Both the position numbers and the translations under genes were made by a program. A stretch of 35,376 nucleotides of DNA from an uncultured bacterium (GTDB lineage Bacteria; Spirochaetota; UBA4802; UB4802), in assembly GCA_937920495.1 (NCBI GenBank), contig CALEUQ010000053.1, positions 1-35,376 on the forward strand, in the 5' to 3' direction. A model generated the notes under the pieces. The model ran no database searches, was not told the origin of the DNA, and was given only the letters and a program-made list of their open reading frames with translations. How positions within the stretch are numbered: position 1 is the stretch's first letter; each line of letters starts with the position of its first letter. Shown here one piece after another: positions 8,257-16,883 of the stretch.

Positions 8257-10038
8257 ATGGACTTCACACCACTTGAACACATTACCGCTGAACTGGCCGA
8301 TGTTGCCATGGGGCGCCGCAAAGCCGATATGGTAATAAAAAACGGAACCTTAGTAAATGTGAATACAAAAGAACTGCAGGAACATTGTGATGTTGCTATA
8401 TACAAAGGCAGAATTGCACTGGTGGGTAATGCCAGCCATTGTATTGGTGACACAACCACAATTATTGATGCAACCAATTTATATATTGCCCCGGGATTTA
8501 TGGATGGACATATCCACGTTGAAAGCAGTATGCTCACGGTAAGCCAGTATAGCAACGCAGTAGTGCCACACGGTACCACTGCCATATTCATGGATCCACA
8601 TGAGATAGCCAATGTACTGGGGCTCAAAGGTGTCAAACTCATGCTTGATGAGGCAAGGGATGTACCGCTGCGTGTATATGCCACTGTGCCTTCATGTGTT
8701 CCAGCAGCTCCGGGGCTTGAGGATGCTGGTGCTGTGATTGGTCCCGATGAAATAGCTGAGGCAATGAAGTGGGATGGTATTGCAGGTTTGGGCGAGCTTA
8801 TGAATTTCCCCGGAGTATTTAACAGTGTACCGGAAGTTCATAAGGAGATAGAAGTAACGCTGAAAGCCGGTAAACCTGTAACCGGACACTTTGCTCTTCC
8901 TGATACCGGTGCCATGCTCAATGCCTATGTTGCAAGCGGTGTGCGCTCATGCCATGAATCAGTACGCGCACAGGATGCACTTGCAAAGATGCGCCTTGGC
9001 ATGTATGCAAAGATACGCGAAGGCTCTGCATGGCATGACCTTAAAGAAGTGATAAAAGCTATAACACAACATAAAATTAACAGCCGCTTTGCAGTGCTTG
9101 TCAGTGACGATACCCATCCTGACACACTTATCAAATATGGACATTTAGATTATATAGTCAAACGTGCTATTGAAGAAGGTGTTGATCCTATCACTGCAAT
9201 AGAAATGGTTACGTTAAATACTGCCGAATGCTTCATGATGACAAAAGATTTTGGCAGCGTGTCGCCTTCAAAAGTAGCTGATATTGTACTGCTTTCTGAT
9301 CTTTATCATGTCACAGTTCACGCTGTCATCATCGGCGGTAATCTTGTTGCCAGAGAGGGTACACTACTTACCCCTGCAAAAAAGGTAACCTACCCTGAAT
9401 GGTCAAAAAATACTGTGAATGTGGGAAAACCATTAACAAACAATGATTTTATACTCAAAAGCGATAAAAAGCAGGTAAAGGTACGCGTAATACAGATACA
9501 GGAAGCAAGTGTCATCACGCAACACATTGTTGAAACATTGAAAGTAGTAGATGGCAACATTGCACCGGATATATCAAAAGATATTGCAAAAGCAGCCATT
9601 TTTGAACGCCACAAAGCCACCGGCACAAAGGCCGTAGGATTTGTCAAAGGATTTGGATTTACCAAAGGAGCTGTGGCATCAACTGTTGCTCATGATTCAC
9701 ATAATCTTTTGATTGTGGGCACAAACGAAGAGGATATGGCATTTGCCGGTAACCAGCTTATTAAAGCGGGCGGTGGCATGATAGCAGTTGCTGATGGCAA
9801 GGTGCTTGCACTGGTAGAGCTTCCTGTGGCAGGCTTACTCACTGATGAGCCGGTTGACATAGTACAAAAAAAGGTTGCACAATTAGAACAGGCATGGAAG
9901 GATCTGGGATGTGCGCTTGTTTCGCCATTTATGACCATGGCACTTTTAGGGCTTCCTGTCATACCAGAACTCAGGCTTAGCAACCGTGGTCTGGTTGATG
10001 CTGTGAAGTTTACATTTGTGGATTTGATTGCAGAGTAA
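8257..10038 (+). CDS. ade: adenine deaminase
   Basis: A 593-residue amidohydrolase that deaminates adenine to hypoxanthine in purine salvage. The N-terminal metal-binding motif is APGFMDGHIHVESSML (HxH), followed by VPHGTTAIFMDPHEIANVLG, the bacterial Ade signature. VSDDTHPDTL carries the catalytic acidic residues, and the C-terminal domain shows DSHNLLIVGTNEEDM and GGGMIAVADGKV. Length matches the YerA/Ade family (about 570-600). The start is preceded by TTTGGAGGAATGTAA, a strong ribosome site. It is apparently monocistronic, between a degraded toxin-antitoxin locus and a small envelope gene. No purine riboswitch was evident upstream. Confidence 0.93.
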   Translation: MDFTPLEHITAELADVAMGRRKADMVIKNGTLVNVNTKELQEHCDVAIYKGRIALVGNASHCIGDTTTIIDATNLYIAPGFMDGHIHVESSMLTVSQYSNAVVPHGTTAIFMDPHEIANVLGLKGVKLMLDEARDVPLRVYATVPSCVPAAPGLEDAGAVIGPDEIAEAMKWDGIAGLGELMNFPGVFNSVPEVHKEIEVTLKAGKPVTGHFALPDTGAMLNAYVASGVRSCHESVRAQDALAKMRLGMYAKIREGSAWHDLKEVIKAITQHKINSRFAVLVSDDTHPDTLIKYGHLDYIVKRAIEEGVDPITAIEMVTLNTAECFMMTKDFGSVSPSKVADIVLLSDLYHVTVHAVIIGGNLVAREGTLLTPAKKVTYPEWSKNTVNVGKPLTNNDFILKSDKKQVKVRVIQIQEASVITQHIVETLKVVDGNIAPDISKDIAKAAIFERHKATGTKAVGFVKGFGFTKGAVASTVAHDSHNLLIVGTNEEDMAFAGNQLIKAGGGMIAVADGKVLALVELPVAGLLTDEPVDIVQKKVAQLEQAWKDLGCALVSPFMTMALLGLPVIPELRLSNRGLVDAVKFTFVDLIAE

Positions 10039-10112
10039 ATATACTTTTTAGGAGCTATCGGTCAACAAAAATTTTACCTGCCCCTTCCCACAATTTCAAG
10101 GAGAGATAGTAC

Positions 10113-10607
10113 ATGCTTACAATTAATCGCGGTACGTCATGTGGAATGTGTCTTGCATTAAGTGTGCTACTACTTTTTTATGCGTACACAATTCCCAATG
10201 AGTCACTTGTAAAAATTTATGAGCTTATCTTTCCCCATGGCGCTGCCGGAAGTCATAACCTTTTGTCCGCACAATGGCTACATCAAAATAATGTGCTCTA
10301 TGTTATGTTTCCTGCTGGATGGAATGGCAAACGAAGATCCTACCAGGTATATAAGTTAAATATCAATGGCAACTCAGAGGTGAGTATAACAGAAACTGAA
10401 AAGCAAACTGTAGTGAATACATTGCGTAAGGATAAAAAAAACAAAACAAATGTATTCATCACACCGCAGGTGCTGTATCATGTTGATTGTCTGCCTCTCA
10501 AGGTTTGGGGCTTGCATTCACCGCTTGAGTATTGTTCACTATCAAAGAATCAGTTAATCCACACATTTATAGAGTATATTGGCGATAGTTACTTTAAAGT
10601 AATTTAG
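10113..10607 (+). CDS. hypothetical protein with N-terminal membrane segment
   Basis: A 164-residue protein that I do not recognise. Residues about 10-27 (GMCLALSVLLLFYAYTI) form one hydrophobic helix, a signal anchor or uncleaved signal. The rest is soluble and mixed, with a basic patch NTLRKDKKNKTN near residue 107. The start has AAGGAGAGATAGTAC upstream, so translation is likely. The last codons (GDSYFKVI) are made by a GGCGATAGTTAC repeat word at 10581, so the repeat may have set the present C-terminus. A topology with most of the protein outside the membrane is plausible. Confidence 0.6.
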   Translation: MLTINRGTSCGMCLALSVLLLFYAYTIPNESLVKIYELIFPHGAAGSHNLLSAQWLHQNNVLYVMFPAGWNGKRRSYQVYKLNINGNSEVSITETEKQTVVNTLRKDKKNKTNVFITPQVLYHVDCLPLKVWGLHSPLEYCSLSKNQLIHTFIEYIGDSYFKVI

Positions 10608-10678
10608 ACTTAACGACCACTTATAACACAGCATGTAAGTTGAGGTTAAAAAATAATTCTATGTTTTATGGAGGTAAT

Positions 10679-11161
10679 ATGAAATCAAAAACTATATTCA
10701 ACATTTTGCTATGTGCCACTTTACTTTTATCTTCCTGTACTAAAACTATAATCCAAGAAAAAGACATACTTGGTGATTGGGAAGCAATCAAGGGTGAATA
10801 TCAGGAAGTGAGTTTTACAGTCTATGGTAATGAACACAGATTTGCTGCGTATTTAGGAGGCAGGCTATTTACCGATGGTACATGGTCAATTAAAGGCAAA
10901 GACCTTGTACTGAATCTAAGTACTGGTGAAACTGTGGTTTTCAAAGATGCATAAATTGAAAATGGTATTTTATTAACATCTGAGGAATTTACCTCATCTG
11001 AGTATAACATGACTGAGATACAAACGGGGGCTGAAAATGGTCCTATTAAAGTACTTATCAAACAGATAGCTCCTTTAAGTTATTATCCTGAAACAGACAC
11101 ACCCACTACAATTAAAGGGAAGACTGCCACATTAGAGATTAAGTGCGGAGTTATTGAGTAA
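10679..11161 (+). pseudogene. putative lipoprotein with an in-frame TAA stop
   Basis: From the ATG at 10679, preceded by TATGGAGGTAAT, the protein starts MKSKTIFNILLCATLLLSSC, a lipoprotein signal with LLSSC lipobox. A small beta-rich domain follows (DILGDWEAIKGEY, FTDGTWSIKGKDLVLNL), like the lipocalin-type DUFs of secreted proteins. Translation stops at TAA 10952-10954 after FKDA. The same frame then runs on without further stops for 69 codons (IENGILLTSEEFTSSEYNM to EIKCGVIE) to a TAA at 11159-11161. The whole looks like one 160-residue lipoprotein interrupted by a nonsense mutation or sequence error. The 91-residue N-terminal part could still be made. Confidence 0.7.
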
Positions 11162-11202
11162 ATTAAATAATTGTTGCATTATTAATTCTATATACTTACA
11201 AT

Positions 11203-12363
11203 ATGCCTATGAACCTGTATGAAATTTTAAAACATATATCCCTACCACGGCCCAACCACAGCGACACACTGGATAAGGTTTCCCGCTATATACAGGATAT
11301 ACTTACTCAGCACGATATCCCGTTTGAGCTTCAACATGTTACCATCTACCCGTACATCATGCTCATTGCAGGGATTTTTTGTCTACTTCTTGCGCTGCTT
11401 TTTGCATGGTGTGTTAAAAAACAAAAGACCTTGCCTGGTTTGGTGTTTCTTTTAGCTATTCCGTTTATCCTCATCTTTGAATTTGAGATAGTAAAACCTG
11501 TTGTTTCATGGATTGTGCCAAAAGAAAGCAAAAATATAATTGTTTCATTCCCACAACCTCATGCAACGCATACGCTGGTTCTTGTTGCACACTATGATTC
11601 CAAAACCGACATATTTGACCATGTAGACAGAGCCAAAATATACCAGTTCATTGTTCCAGGTATTCTTGTTGGATTACTTGTCCTGAGTGGGTTAGCGTTG
11701 TCAAAAAAATTCACGTTACTATCAAAACCATTATTGAGACGCTTTGCTGCGATAATTGTCGTGTTATTCATCATTGAGTGGCTTCTTGTAGCTGTTGCAA
11801 TGGGTGGATTTATTTTTATAAAACAGCAATCACACGGAGCTATCGACAACGCTTCATCAGTGGTTGCACTTTTAGGGCTTGCCAATAACATCAAAAAAGG
11901 TGCAGTGGTCAACAAATCGCTCAATATTGAAATTGTATTTACCACCGGTGAAGAAATTAATCTGCAGGGTGCCAAATGGTATGTTAAAAAACTTTTAGCA
12001 AATAAAATGGCGCAGGAGCTATCGGTCATAAACCTGGAATTGGTTGGGGAGCCTGGCAACATGGTGTACTGGCAAAAAGCCGGTGTAATGCTCAAATTTT
12101 ATGGTGCCGATAGCAACCTGAAGCAAAGGCTTGCCAATGCATATTTTTCTGTAACACAAAAGAATATTGGCTCATTGCCAAAAATTACCGACGATTCCAT
12201 TATGTTTATGCGCGAAGGTATACCTGCTATCACCGTTGGTTTTGCGCAGGAAGAATATGACGTAAGTGGATTGCACAGTATTAAGGACAACCTTCAGCGT
12301 GTTTCTATGGAAAACATCAACACAATGGTAAAAACGCTGGGCATGGTTATTAGTAATTATTAA
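11203..12363 (+). CDS. M28-family membrane metallopeptidase-like protein
   Basis: A 386-residue protein with M28 (aminopeptidase Y/S-like) zinc peptidase motifs set among membrane helices. Hydrophobic segments lie near residues 48-68, 80-98, 146-165 and 185-208. Zinc-site candidates are HYDS in LVLVAHYDSKTD, the GAIDNASSVVALL aspartate, and the catalytic EE pair in FTTGEEINLQGAK. A later acidic residue (NLELVGEPG) and a terminal His in GLHSIKDN follow. The set appears complete, so activity is likely. Membrane insertion between the first His and the Asp is unusual against soluble M28 enzymes. Its stop overlaps the stop of the convergent hydratase gene by 3 bp. Substrate unknown. Confidence 0.85.
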   Translation: MPMNLYEILKHISLPRPNHSDTLDKVSRYIQDILTQHDIPFELQHVTIYPYIMLIAGIFCLLLALLFAWCVKKQKTLPGLVFLLAIPFILIFEFEIVKPVVSWIVPKESKNIIVSFPQPHATHTLVLVAHYDSKTDIFDHVDRAKIYQFIVPGILVGLLVLSGLALSKKFTLLSKPLLRRFAAIIVVLFIIEWLLVAVAMGGFIFIKQQSHGAIDNASSVVALLGLANNIKKGAVVNKSLNIEIVFTTGEEINLQGAKWYVKKLLANKMAQELSVINLELVGEPGNMVYWQKAGVMLKFYGADSNLKQRLANAYFSVTQKNIGSLPKITDDSIMFMREGIPAITVGFAQEEYDVSGLHSIKDNLQRVSMENINTMVKTLGMVISNY

Positions 12364-13406
12364 ATCCTTTCAATTACTTTCTGTAACAAAGCTCTATCAA
12401 CATCTTCTATTTTTTCCGGATGCCATTGCGGCTTGTTGTCTTTATCTATTATCCTGGCTCTGACCCCTTCACGATAATCATGATGCTGTGTCATAAAGAT
12501 GGCAGCGGAAAGCTCCCGCGCAAACACTTCTTCAAGCGGCTTTCCCTTATTTGCATCTAGCAAAAGCTCTGTCATGACAAGCGAGGTGGGAGAGCGCTCA
12601 GCAATACGTGTGAAGACACCATTGCATAGATCGTGTTCAGTTGCACATTGTGAAAGCACCTCCAATATACTTTCAAGCGGCCTGTCGGTATCAAAGTACT
12701 GCTCCACCCAGCGGTCTTTTTCATTGTCGGCTGTTTGTAGCGGTATTGCATATTGTTGTATAATTTCATCAACTGCCTGCAACACAGTTTTTTTGCCTGG
12801 CACTATCTGTTCAAGATTTTCAATACATTCCATACGCGTGTGCGATAGTATCTGAGCATGTGCACAACCGCCATGCACACATTCACCACCACGGAGCTCA
12901 TCACCTGTGAGTGCCAGATACTTTGGATAACCTTTTTTGCATTTAGTAAAAAGCCACCCCGTTGACCCTACATCAGGGAAAAACCCAATGCGGGACTCAG
13001 GCATTGCCATTACTGTGTGCTCTGTCACCACAACCCGCGCTGCACCTGCAGCAAGCCCCATTCCCCCACCCATCGTAATGCCGTGTGCACACACAATGAT
13101 TGGCTTTGGATACGTGTGAATAAGATAATCAAGCGCATATTCTTTAGAATAAAACTCTTTTATATAGTTACTATCGCCCACTAATGAAGCCTGATACAGC
13201 TTCTTTATATCACCACCCGCGCAAAATCCTTTTTGACCATAGGCATAGAGTAGCACAAAATGAATTGATGCATCCTTCATTGCTTCATTGAGCGCCTGCG
13301 TGATTGTATCAATCATGGGTATGGTCAGGCTATTGATAGCCTGCGGCCTGTTAAGGATTATGGAAAGCGATGCGGGGTTGTGCCTAACGATAACATCGGT
13401 ACTCAT
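12360..13406 (-). CDS. enoyl-CoA hydratase/isomerase family, probable 3-hydroxyisobutyryl-CoA hydrolase
   Basis: A crotonase-fold protein of about 348 residues from the ATG at 13406 (MSTDVIVRHN). An in-frame ATG at 13451 is less likely. The oxyanion-hole motif is FCAGGDIKKLYQ, followed by HGITMGGGMGLAAGA and PESRIGFFPDVGSTGWL. The glutamate and aspartate at PESRIGFFPDVG, the length and the C-terminal region resemble 3-hydroxyisobutyryl-CoA hydrolase of valine degradation rather than short (~260-residue) hydratases. The start codon lies inside a 26-bp direct repeat (13400-13425) whose twin ends a truncated DUF4143 gene at 14262-14287, so the upstream region was replaced by an inserted toxin-antitoxin module. 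It may depend on a new promoter. Confidence 0.85.
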   Translation of the reverse strand: MSTDVIVRHNPASLSIILNRPQAINSLTIPMIDTITQALNEAMKDASIHFVLLYAYGQKGFCAGGDIKKLYQASLVGDSNYIKEFYSKEYALDYLIHTYPKPIIVCAHGITMGGGMGLAAGAARVVVTEHTVMAMPESRIGFFPDVGSTGWLFTKCKKGYPKYLALTGDELRGGECVHGGCAHAQILSHTRMECIENLEQIVPGKKTVLQAVDEIIQQYAIPLQTADNEKDRWVEQYFDTDRPLESILEVLSQCATEHDLCNGVFTRIAERSPTSLVMTELLLDANKGKPLEEVFARELSAAIFMTQHHDYREGVRARIIDKDNKPQWHPEKIEDVDRALLQKVIERI

Positions 13407-13425
13407 AGCATCCACCAGGGAATTG
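13400..13425. repeat. 26-bp perfect direct repeat, left copy
   Basis: The 26 bases from TACTCATAGCATCC to CCAGGGAATTG recur exactly at 14262-14287. On the minus strand this copy reads into the start (ATGAGTA) of the hydratase gene. The two copies bracket the antitoxin-toxin pair. Confidence 0.95.
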
Positions 13426-13512
13426 AGAGTAAAAACAACATTAACGTACAATTAGATTTTAGAATTGTCAATGTATAAATGTTATTGCCATCAGGTCTTT
13501 GTTAATTTTTTC

Positions 13513-13570
13513 TTGATTAATTCCTAACTTATCTATATATTATAGCTACAATATCTACTATTTATAGCTA
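13513..13570 (+). promoter_or_regulatory. promoter and operator of the toxin-antitoxin pair
   Basis: TTGATT (13513-13518) and TATATT (13536-13541) are spaced by 17 bp, a good sigma-70 promoter. Two copies of TATAGCTA, at 13541-13548 and 13563-13570, lie 22 bp apart, about two helical turns, and overlap the -10 box. TAGCTA is itself palindromic. This fits the autoregulatory operator bound by Phd/YefM-type antitoxins. AAAGGAG follows just before the start. Confidence 0.6.
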
Positions 13571-13584
13571 TAAAGGAGTACCCT

Positions 13585-13848
13585 ATGAAATGGAGTATTG
13601 CCAGTGCAAAAAATAAATTCTCTGAATTAATACGAAATGTGCAGAATGAACCACAACTTGTCTACAATCGTGATAAGCTGATTGCTGTTATTGTAAGCGC
13701 TGAAGAATACAATCATATAAAGGCCATAAAGGATAAAGAAAATAAAAAGACACTACTTGATTTTTTTAATGAATTTAAAGAAGCATGCAGTAAAGAACAT
13801 TATACACTAGAAATTCCCAGGCGGTTAAACCGAAAGGCTCAGTTTTAA
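13585..13848 (+). CDS. Phd/YefM-family antitoxin
   Basis: An 87-residue antitoxin. The N-terminal Phd/YefM DNA-binding fold is visible in MKWSIASAKNKFSELIRNVQ and LVYNRDKLIAVIVSAEEY. The C-terminal part (KTLLDFFNEFKEACSKEHY) is the charged segment that usually wraps around and neutralises the toxin. Its stop codon overlaps the start of the PIN toxin (TAATG), giving translational coupling. It has its own promoter and a paired operator. The whole module lies between two perfect 26-bp repeats, suggesting it arrived as a unit. Confidence 0.9.
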   Translation: MKWSIASAKNKFSELIRNVQNEPQLVYNRDKLIAVIVSAEEYNHIKAIKDKENKKTLLDFFNEFKEACSKEHYTLEIPRRLNRKAQF

Positions 13849-14249
13849 TGATACAACACCTGTGTGATACAAATATTATAAGTGAATTAATAAAACAACA
13901 ACCTGATTCTGGTGTCATTGAGTGGGCTTCAACGGTTAACGTTGTTGGATTAAGCATCATTACTGTTGAAGAACTTTACTACGGATTAAGTAAAAAGCCA
14001 AATGCAAAAATAGAGAAATATATTGAAAAATTTTTAGCTGAACACACTGAAATACTACCCGTTACTTCATCAATAGCTAAAAAGGCAGGCATTCTACGAG
14101 GTCAATTCCAAAAAAAAGGTGCAACGCGTACGCAGGCAGATATGCTTATAGCCGCAACAGCCCTTGAGCATTCATTAACAATAGTAACACGCAATATCAG
14201 GGATTTTGAAGGCTGTGGTGTTGCCCTGCTAAATCCGTTTCGCAAATAA
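13848..14249 (+). CDS. VapC-like PIN-domain toxin
   Basis: A 133-residue PIN-domain ribonuclease toxin that would cleave tRNA, rRNA or mRNA. The metal-binding acidic residues are in place: HLCDTNIISELI (Asp near residue 7), TVEELYYGL (Glu near 42), TQADMLIAATALEH (Asp near 98) and VTRNIRDFEG (Asp near 119). Length is normal. It is translationally coupled to the upstream antitoxin. The pair is intact, unlike the mntA-hepT and XRE modules elsewhere in this window. The stop lies 13 bp before the right 26-bp repeat. Confidence 0.92.
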   Translation: MIQHLCDTNIISELIKQQPDSGVIEWASTVNVVGLSIITVEELYYGLSKKPNAKIEKYIEKFLAEHTEILPVTSSIAKKAGILRGQFQKKGATRTQADMLIAATALEHSLTIVTRNIRDFEGCGVALLNPFRK

Positions 14250-14261
14250 TACTGAATATGC

Positions 14262-14287
14262 TACTCATAGCATCCACCAGGGAATTG
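14262..14287. repeat. 26-bp perfect direct repeat, right copy
   Basis: Exact copy of 13400-13425. On the minus strand it encodes the last residues of the truncated DUF4143 gene (IPWWML, stop). Its stop TGA overlaps an ATG in the register used by the hydratase gene at the other copy. Confidence 0.95.
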
Positions 14288-14759
14288 TGGGAACATTTGC
14301 ATCAATGCCAAACGCCATTTCACCTGCATACAGCACCAATCCTTTTTTTGCATTGCTCAAAGCCAAAAACCTGTTGACGGCACCTGCAAATTCAGGGTTG
14401 TATGTGCGGGCTGCTTTTATTTCTATGGGAAGGATATTCTGCCCAAATTCTACTAACAGATCTACTTCATTACCTGTTCTATCACGCCAGAAATAAAGTG
14501 GTGGTATAGTGCCAGTGTGTGCTATTCGTTTATAAAGTTCCGAAACAATAAACGTTTCAAATATATTTCCATATATAATATGCATTTTCTTTTTTAATTT
14601 TAAAGATAGCATCCACTGAAGCATCCAGCAAACCCAAGAAAAGTTCATTTGTGGTAAATGGGTACAAGGTATTTCAAGATTGTGCCCTACTATATATGCT
14701 AATATAAAATATAATTTTATATTTATCAATGAATAATTTTGATCACAATAACAACTCAT
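14265..14759 (-). pseudogene. truncated DUF4143 (AAA_14) ATPase, C-terminal domain only
   Basis: The C-terminal 100 or so residues are a good DUF4143 domain: YGNIFETFIVSELYKR, then FWRDRTGNEVDLLVEF and ILPIEIKAARTYNPEF, then LVLYAGE and VPTIPWWML. The N-terminal AAA domain with Walker motifs is missing. The first 60 or so residues do not fit the family, and another frame in that part (around 14560-14670) reads FTTNELFLGLLDASVDAIFK, so this stretch is probably debris from a different gene. The open frame starts at an ATGA overlap with the upstream flavoprotein gene (14756). The same family is intact at 1806-2972. A peptide may be made, but it is not a functional ATPase. Confidence 0.7.
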
Positions 14760-15604
14760 TTAAACTCGCGCACTGGTTGTAGCGGCACCTGTGGATAAAT
14801 CTGCCCGTGTACCGGCGGCATGGAGTTATACACCCAGTTGATATCGCACACACCCAGGCGTACACCCGCATATCGCCTGTAGCCTTTAAATGTACCGCGG
14901 GTGAGTATATTCTCCATCTTCACTGTCAGCGCATAGAAACTAACAGGTGTGCCTTCTTTTAATTGCAATAATTCTCCACCGTATGCCATGGGCGAGAAAA
15001 CTATCGTAGCAGGATCACAAGCTTTTGCCTGTAGTACCGGCACTATTTTAGGGAAACCGTCGCTGTCAATCCACGCAGCAAACTTAAGCGCATCCATTCT
15101 GTTAAAAAGCTCAAAAGCAAAAATCCCCAGCGGTTTTTCCGCCTTCTTTTGTCTGGCAGCCCACTTTGAAGCAAGTGTTGCAATGGTAGCTTTTGCGATA
15201 GCTCCTAAAGGAAGCTTCTCTTTTTCATTTGCCTCAATCAAATCAAAAAAGTGCACGGTGTTAATGCCAAAGTATGTATTGTATCTAAACATGGGAAATT
15301 CATTGAACATTTCATACTCGGGTCCTTGCTGTGCGCTATGAGTATAGCGAGCTTTGCCGCGCCACATGTCCATCTTCATGGTAAGAATTAAAAAGCCAAT
15401 GCTGGTATTCTTTTTAAAATATTCCTTGCTTACACCTTTTGAAAACTCACCTAACGCCATGTGGGTGTCATCAAGTGCCAGCAGTGATGTGAGCAATGTG
15501 ACATGCGGCAGACCCTCATCATTTATTGTTGCAACAAGTGCAATCTTTTCATTTGGCTTTAATGCTGCAATCTCATCAATGGTAAAATATTTTCGTGTTT
15601 TCAT
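14756..15604 (-). CDS. pyridoxamine 5'-phosphate oxidase-like split-barrel protein
   Basis: A 282-residue protein whose first half looks like an FMN-binding split barrel (PNEKIALVATINDEGLPHVT, LLTSLLALDDTHMALGEFSKG, FKKNTSIGFLILTM). This fold covers pyridoxamine phosphate oxidase-like flavoproteins and heme or F420 proteins. The second half (AAWIDSDGFPKIVPVLQAK and ILTRGTFKGYRRYAGVRLG) resembles a repeat of the fold, so it may be a fused two-domain form. The cofactor cannot be assigned. The start follows TAAGGAGCAACAGA. Its TGA stop overlaps the next frame (ATGA) and shows that UGA is used as a stop in this genome. Confidence 0.75.
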   Translation of the reverse strand: MKTRKYFTIDEIAALKPNEKIALVATINDEGLPHVTLLTSLLALDDTHMALGEFSKGVSKEYFKKNTSIGFLILTMKMDMWRGKARYTHSAQQGPEYEMFNEFPMFRYNTYFGINTVHFFDLIEANEKEKLPLGAIAKATIATLASKWAARQKKAEKPLGIFAFELFNRMDALKFAAWIDSDGFPKIVPVLQAKACDPATIVFSPMAYGGELLQLKEGTPVSFYALTVKMENILTRGTFKGYRRYAGVRLGVCDINWVYNSMPPVHGQIYPQVPLQPVREFK

Positions 15605-15683
15605 TCTGTTGCTCCTTAAATATAATTACATTACACTAATATCCATTTTTTAAAGGAAGTTGCCATTTACTTATCGTTTTTAT

Positions 15684-15721
15684 GCACTTTCTTTTGTCTA
15701 ATCTGCAACAAAAGATAGTGC
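15684..15721. other. hairpin in the spacer between the split-barrel and activase genes
   Basis: GCACTTTCTTTTGT (15684-15697) pairs with ACAAAAGATAGTGC (15708-15721) with one mismatch and a 10-base loop. It has no strong T tail on either side, so it is only a possible terminator or structural element. The spacer 15605-15860 otherwise shows short open stretches that I could not assign. Confidence 0.4.
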
Positions 15722-15860
15722 CAAAGAAAAACGCCTTCTTCCTAATTACATATTTCTCCTTTGCCAGCGTGCTGCGGACACCATCCTGTCTATGCCCTGG
15801 CACGCAACATAGTACGCTTGGACCTCCTGCCTGCGCTGCCTTTCGAAGGGTATCATATAC

Positions 15861-16874
15861 TTAACACCCAAACGTTGTCTTTGGCTTTGTTACTTGCATC
15901 TCATCTTCTTCAATACGTGTTGAGCCGCTTGTGTTAACTATCGCCGGGTTGTTACAATGCTTTTTGGCAATCGCACCATAATGTTCAAGCTCCTGTCTTG
16001 TTAAAAGCGGTGTCTGTGCAAATTCCCACTGTAGTCCTAGCCGTGTATACTTATCCCTGCAAAGATTATTAAATGCACACAGATCCCATCGGGTAATGGC
16101 TTTTGGATGTATGGTAAGTAACTGGTTTATATAATGGGCTATGGCCACAATATTCTCATCCCTGGCTGTTTTTCCGGGAATAAGCGGTGTGCGTATCCAC
16201 ACCTCACGGGGAAACAGATGATCCTTCATGAATTTCAGAATATACTGTATGTTCTGTAATACCTGCGCATTTGACTTGCCGGTAAATTCCTGGTGCCTGT
16301 CAGGATCCATCTCTTTTATATCATACAAAACCAGGTCAACATATGGTAGCACCATATCCAGTGCATGCTGGTTGCAAATCCCGCAGGTATCAATTGCAGT
16401 GTGAATACCATTGTGCTTTAATTCCTCAAGCACCTTTTGCACAAAGCGAGTTTGAAATGTAGACTCGCCACCTGATATGGTAATACCACCACCGGATGTA
16501 GCAAAATATGCACTGTCCTTTAAAAGCTCACTAACAAGCGCATCAGCCTGCCACCGTTTTCCCAAAAGTTCCATGGCTGTTGACGGACAGGCTTCAGTAC
16601 ACCTACCACATCCTTTGCATTTGGTGCGATCAATATGTATTCCATTATCAAAGGTCAATGCACCGTTGGGGCAGGTCCTGACACATATCGTGCAACCAAT
16701 ACACCGAGCACCAATCCATTGCACCTGTGGTTGTGGATTGATGCTTTCAGGATTGTGGCACCAGACACATCGTAAGGGGCAGCCCTTCATGAATACCGTA
16801 GTGCGTATCCCAGGGCCGTCTTCGGTTGACATGCGCTGTATTTCCAGTACTATGCCAGTTACATCATTACCCAT
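15861..16874 (-). CDS. glycyl-radical enzyme activating protein (radical SAM)
   Basis: A 337-residue radical SAM activase that installs the glycyl radical on its partner enzyme using S-adenosylmethionine and a [4Fe-4S] cluster. The radical SAM motif is GCPLRCVWCHNPES (CxxxCxxC, residues 32-39). An inserted ferredoxin-like domain carries two further cluster motifs (CIGCTICVRTCPNG and CKGCGRCTEACPS). The insert is typical of activases for enzymes other than PFL itself, such as those for choline lyase, glycerol dehydratase, HPAD and benzylsuccinate synthase. TSGGGITISGGE is the SAM-binding region. I take the ATG at 16874 because AGGTGAT precedes it; a GTG at 16883 is in frame. It starts about 9 bp after the glycyl-radical enzyme stop, so they are one operon. 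Confidence 0.92.
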   Translation of the reverse strand: MGNDVTGIVLEIQRMSTEDGPGIRTTVFMKGCPLRCVWCHNPESINPQPQVQWIGARCIGCTICVRTCPNGALTFDNGIHIDRTKCKGCGRCTEACPSTAMELLGKRWQADALVSELLKDSAYFATSGGGITISGGESTFQTRFVQKVLEELKHNGIHTAIDTCGICNQHALDMVLPYVDLVLYDIKEMDPDRHQEFTGKSNAQVLQNIQYILKFMKDHLFPREVWIRTPLIPGKTARDENIVAIAHYINQLLTIHPKAITRWDLCAFNNLCRDKYTRLGLQWEFAQTPLLTRQELEHYGAIAKKHCNNPAIVNTSGSTRIEEDEMQVTKPKTTFGC

Positions 16875-16883
16875 CACTATCAC

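Noticed and set aside
13400..14287. Ordinary insertion-sequence target duplication
   Set aside because: No transposase lies between the repeats and 26 bp is longer than usual IS duplications.
15760..15860. A small minus-strand gene just after the activase
   Set aside because: A 36-codon frame reads plausibly but has no ribosome site and competes with two other open frames in the same GC-rich patch.
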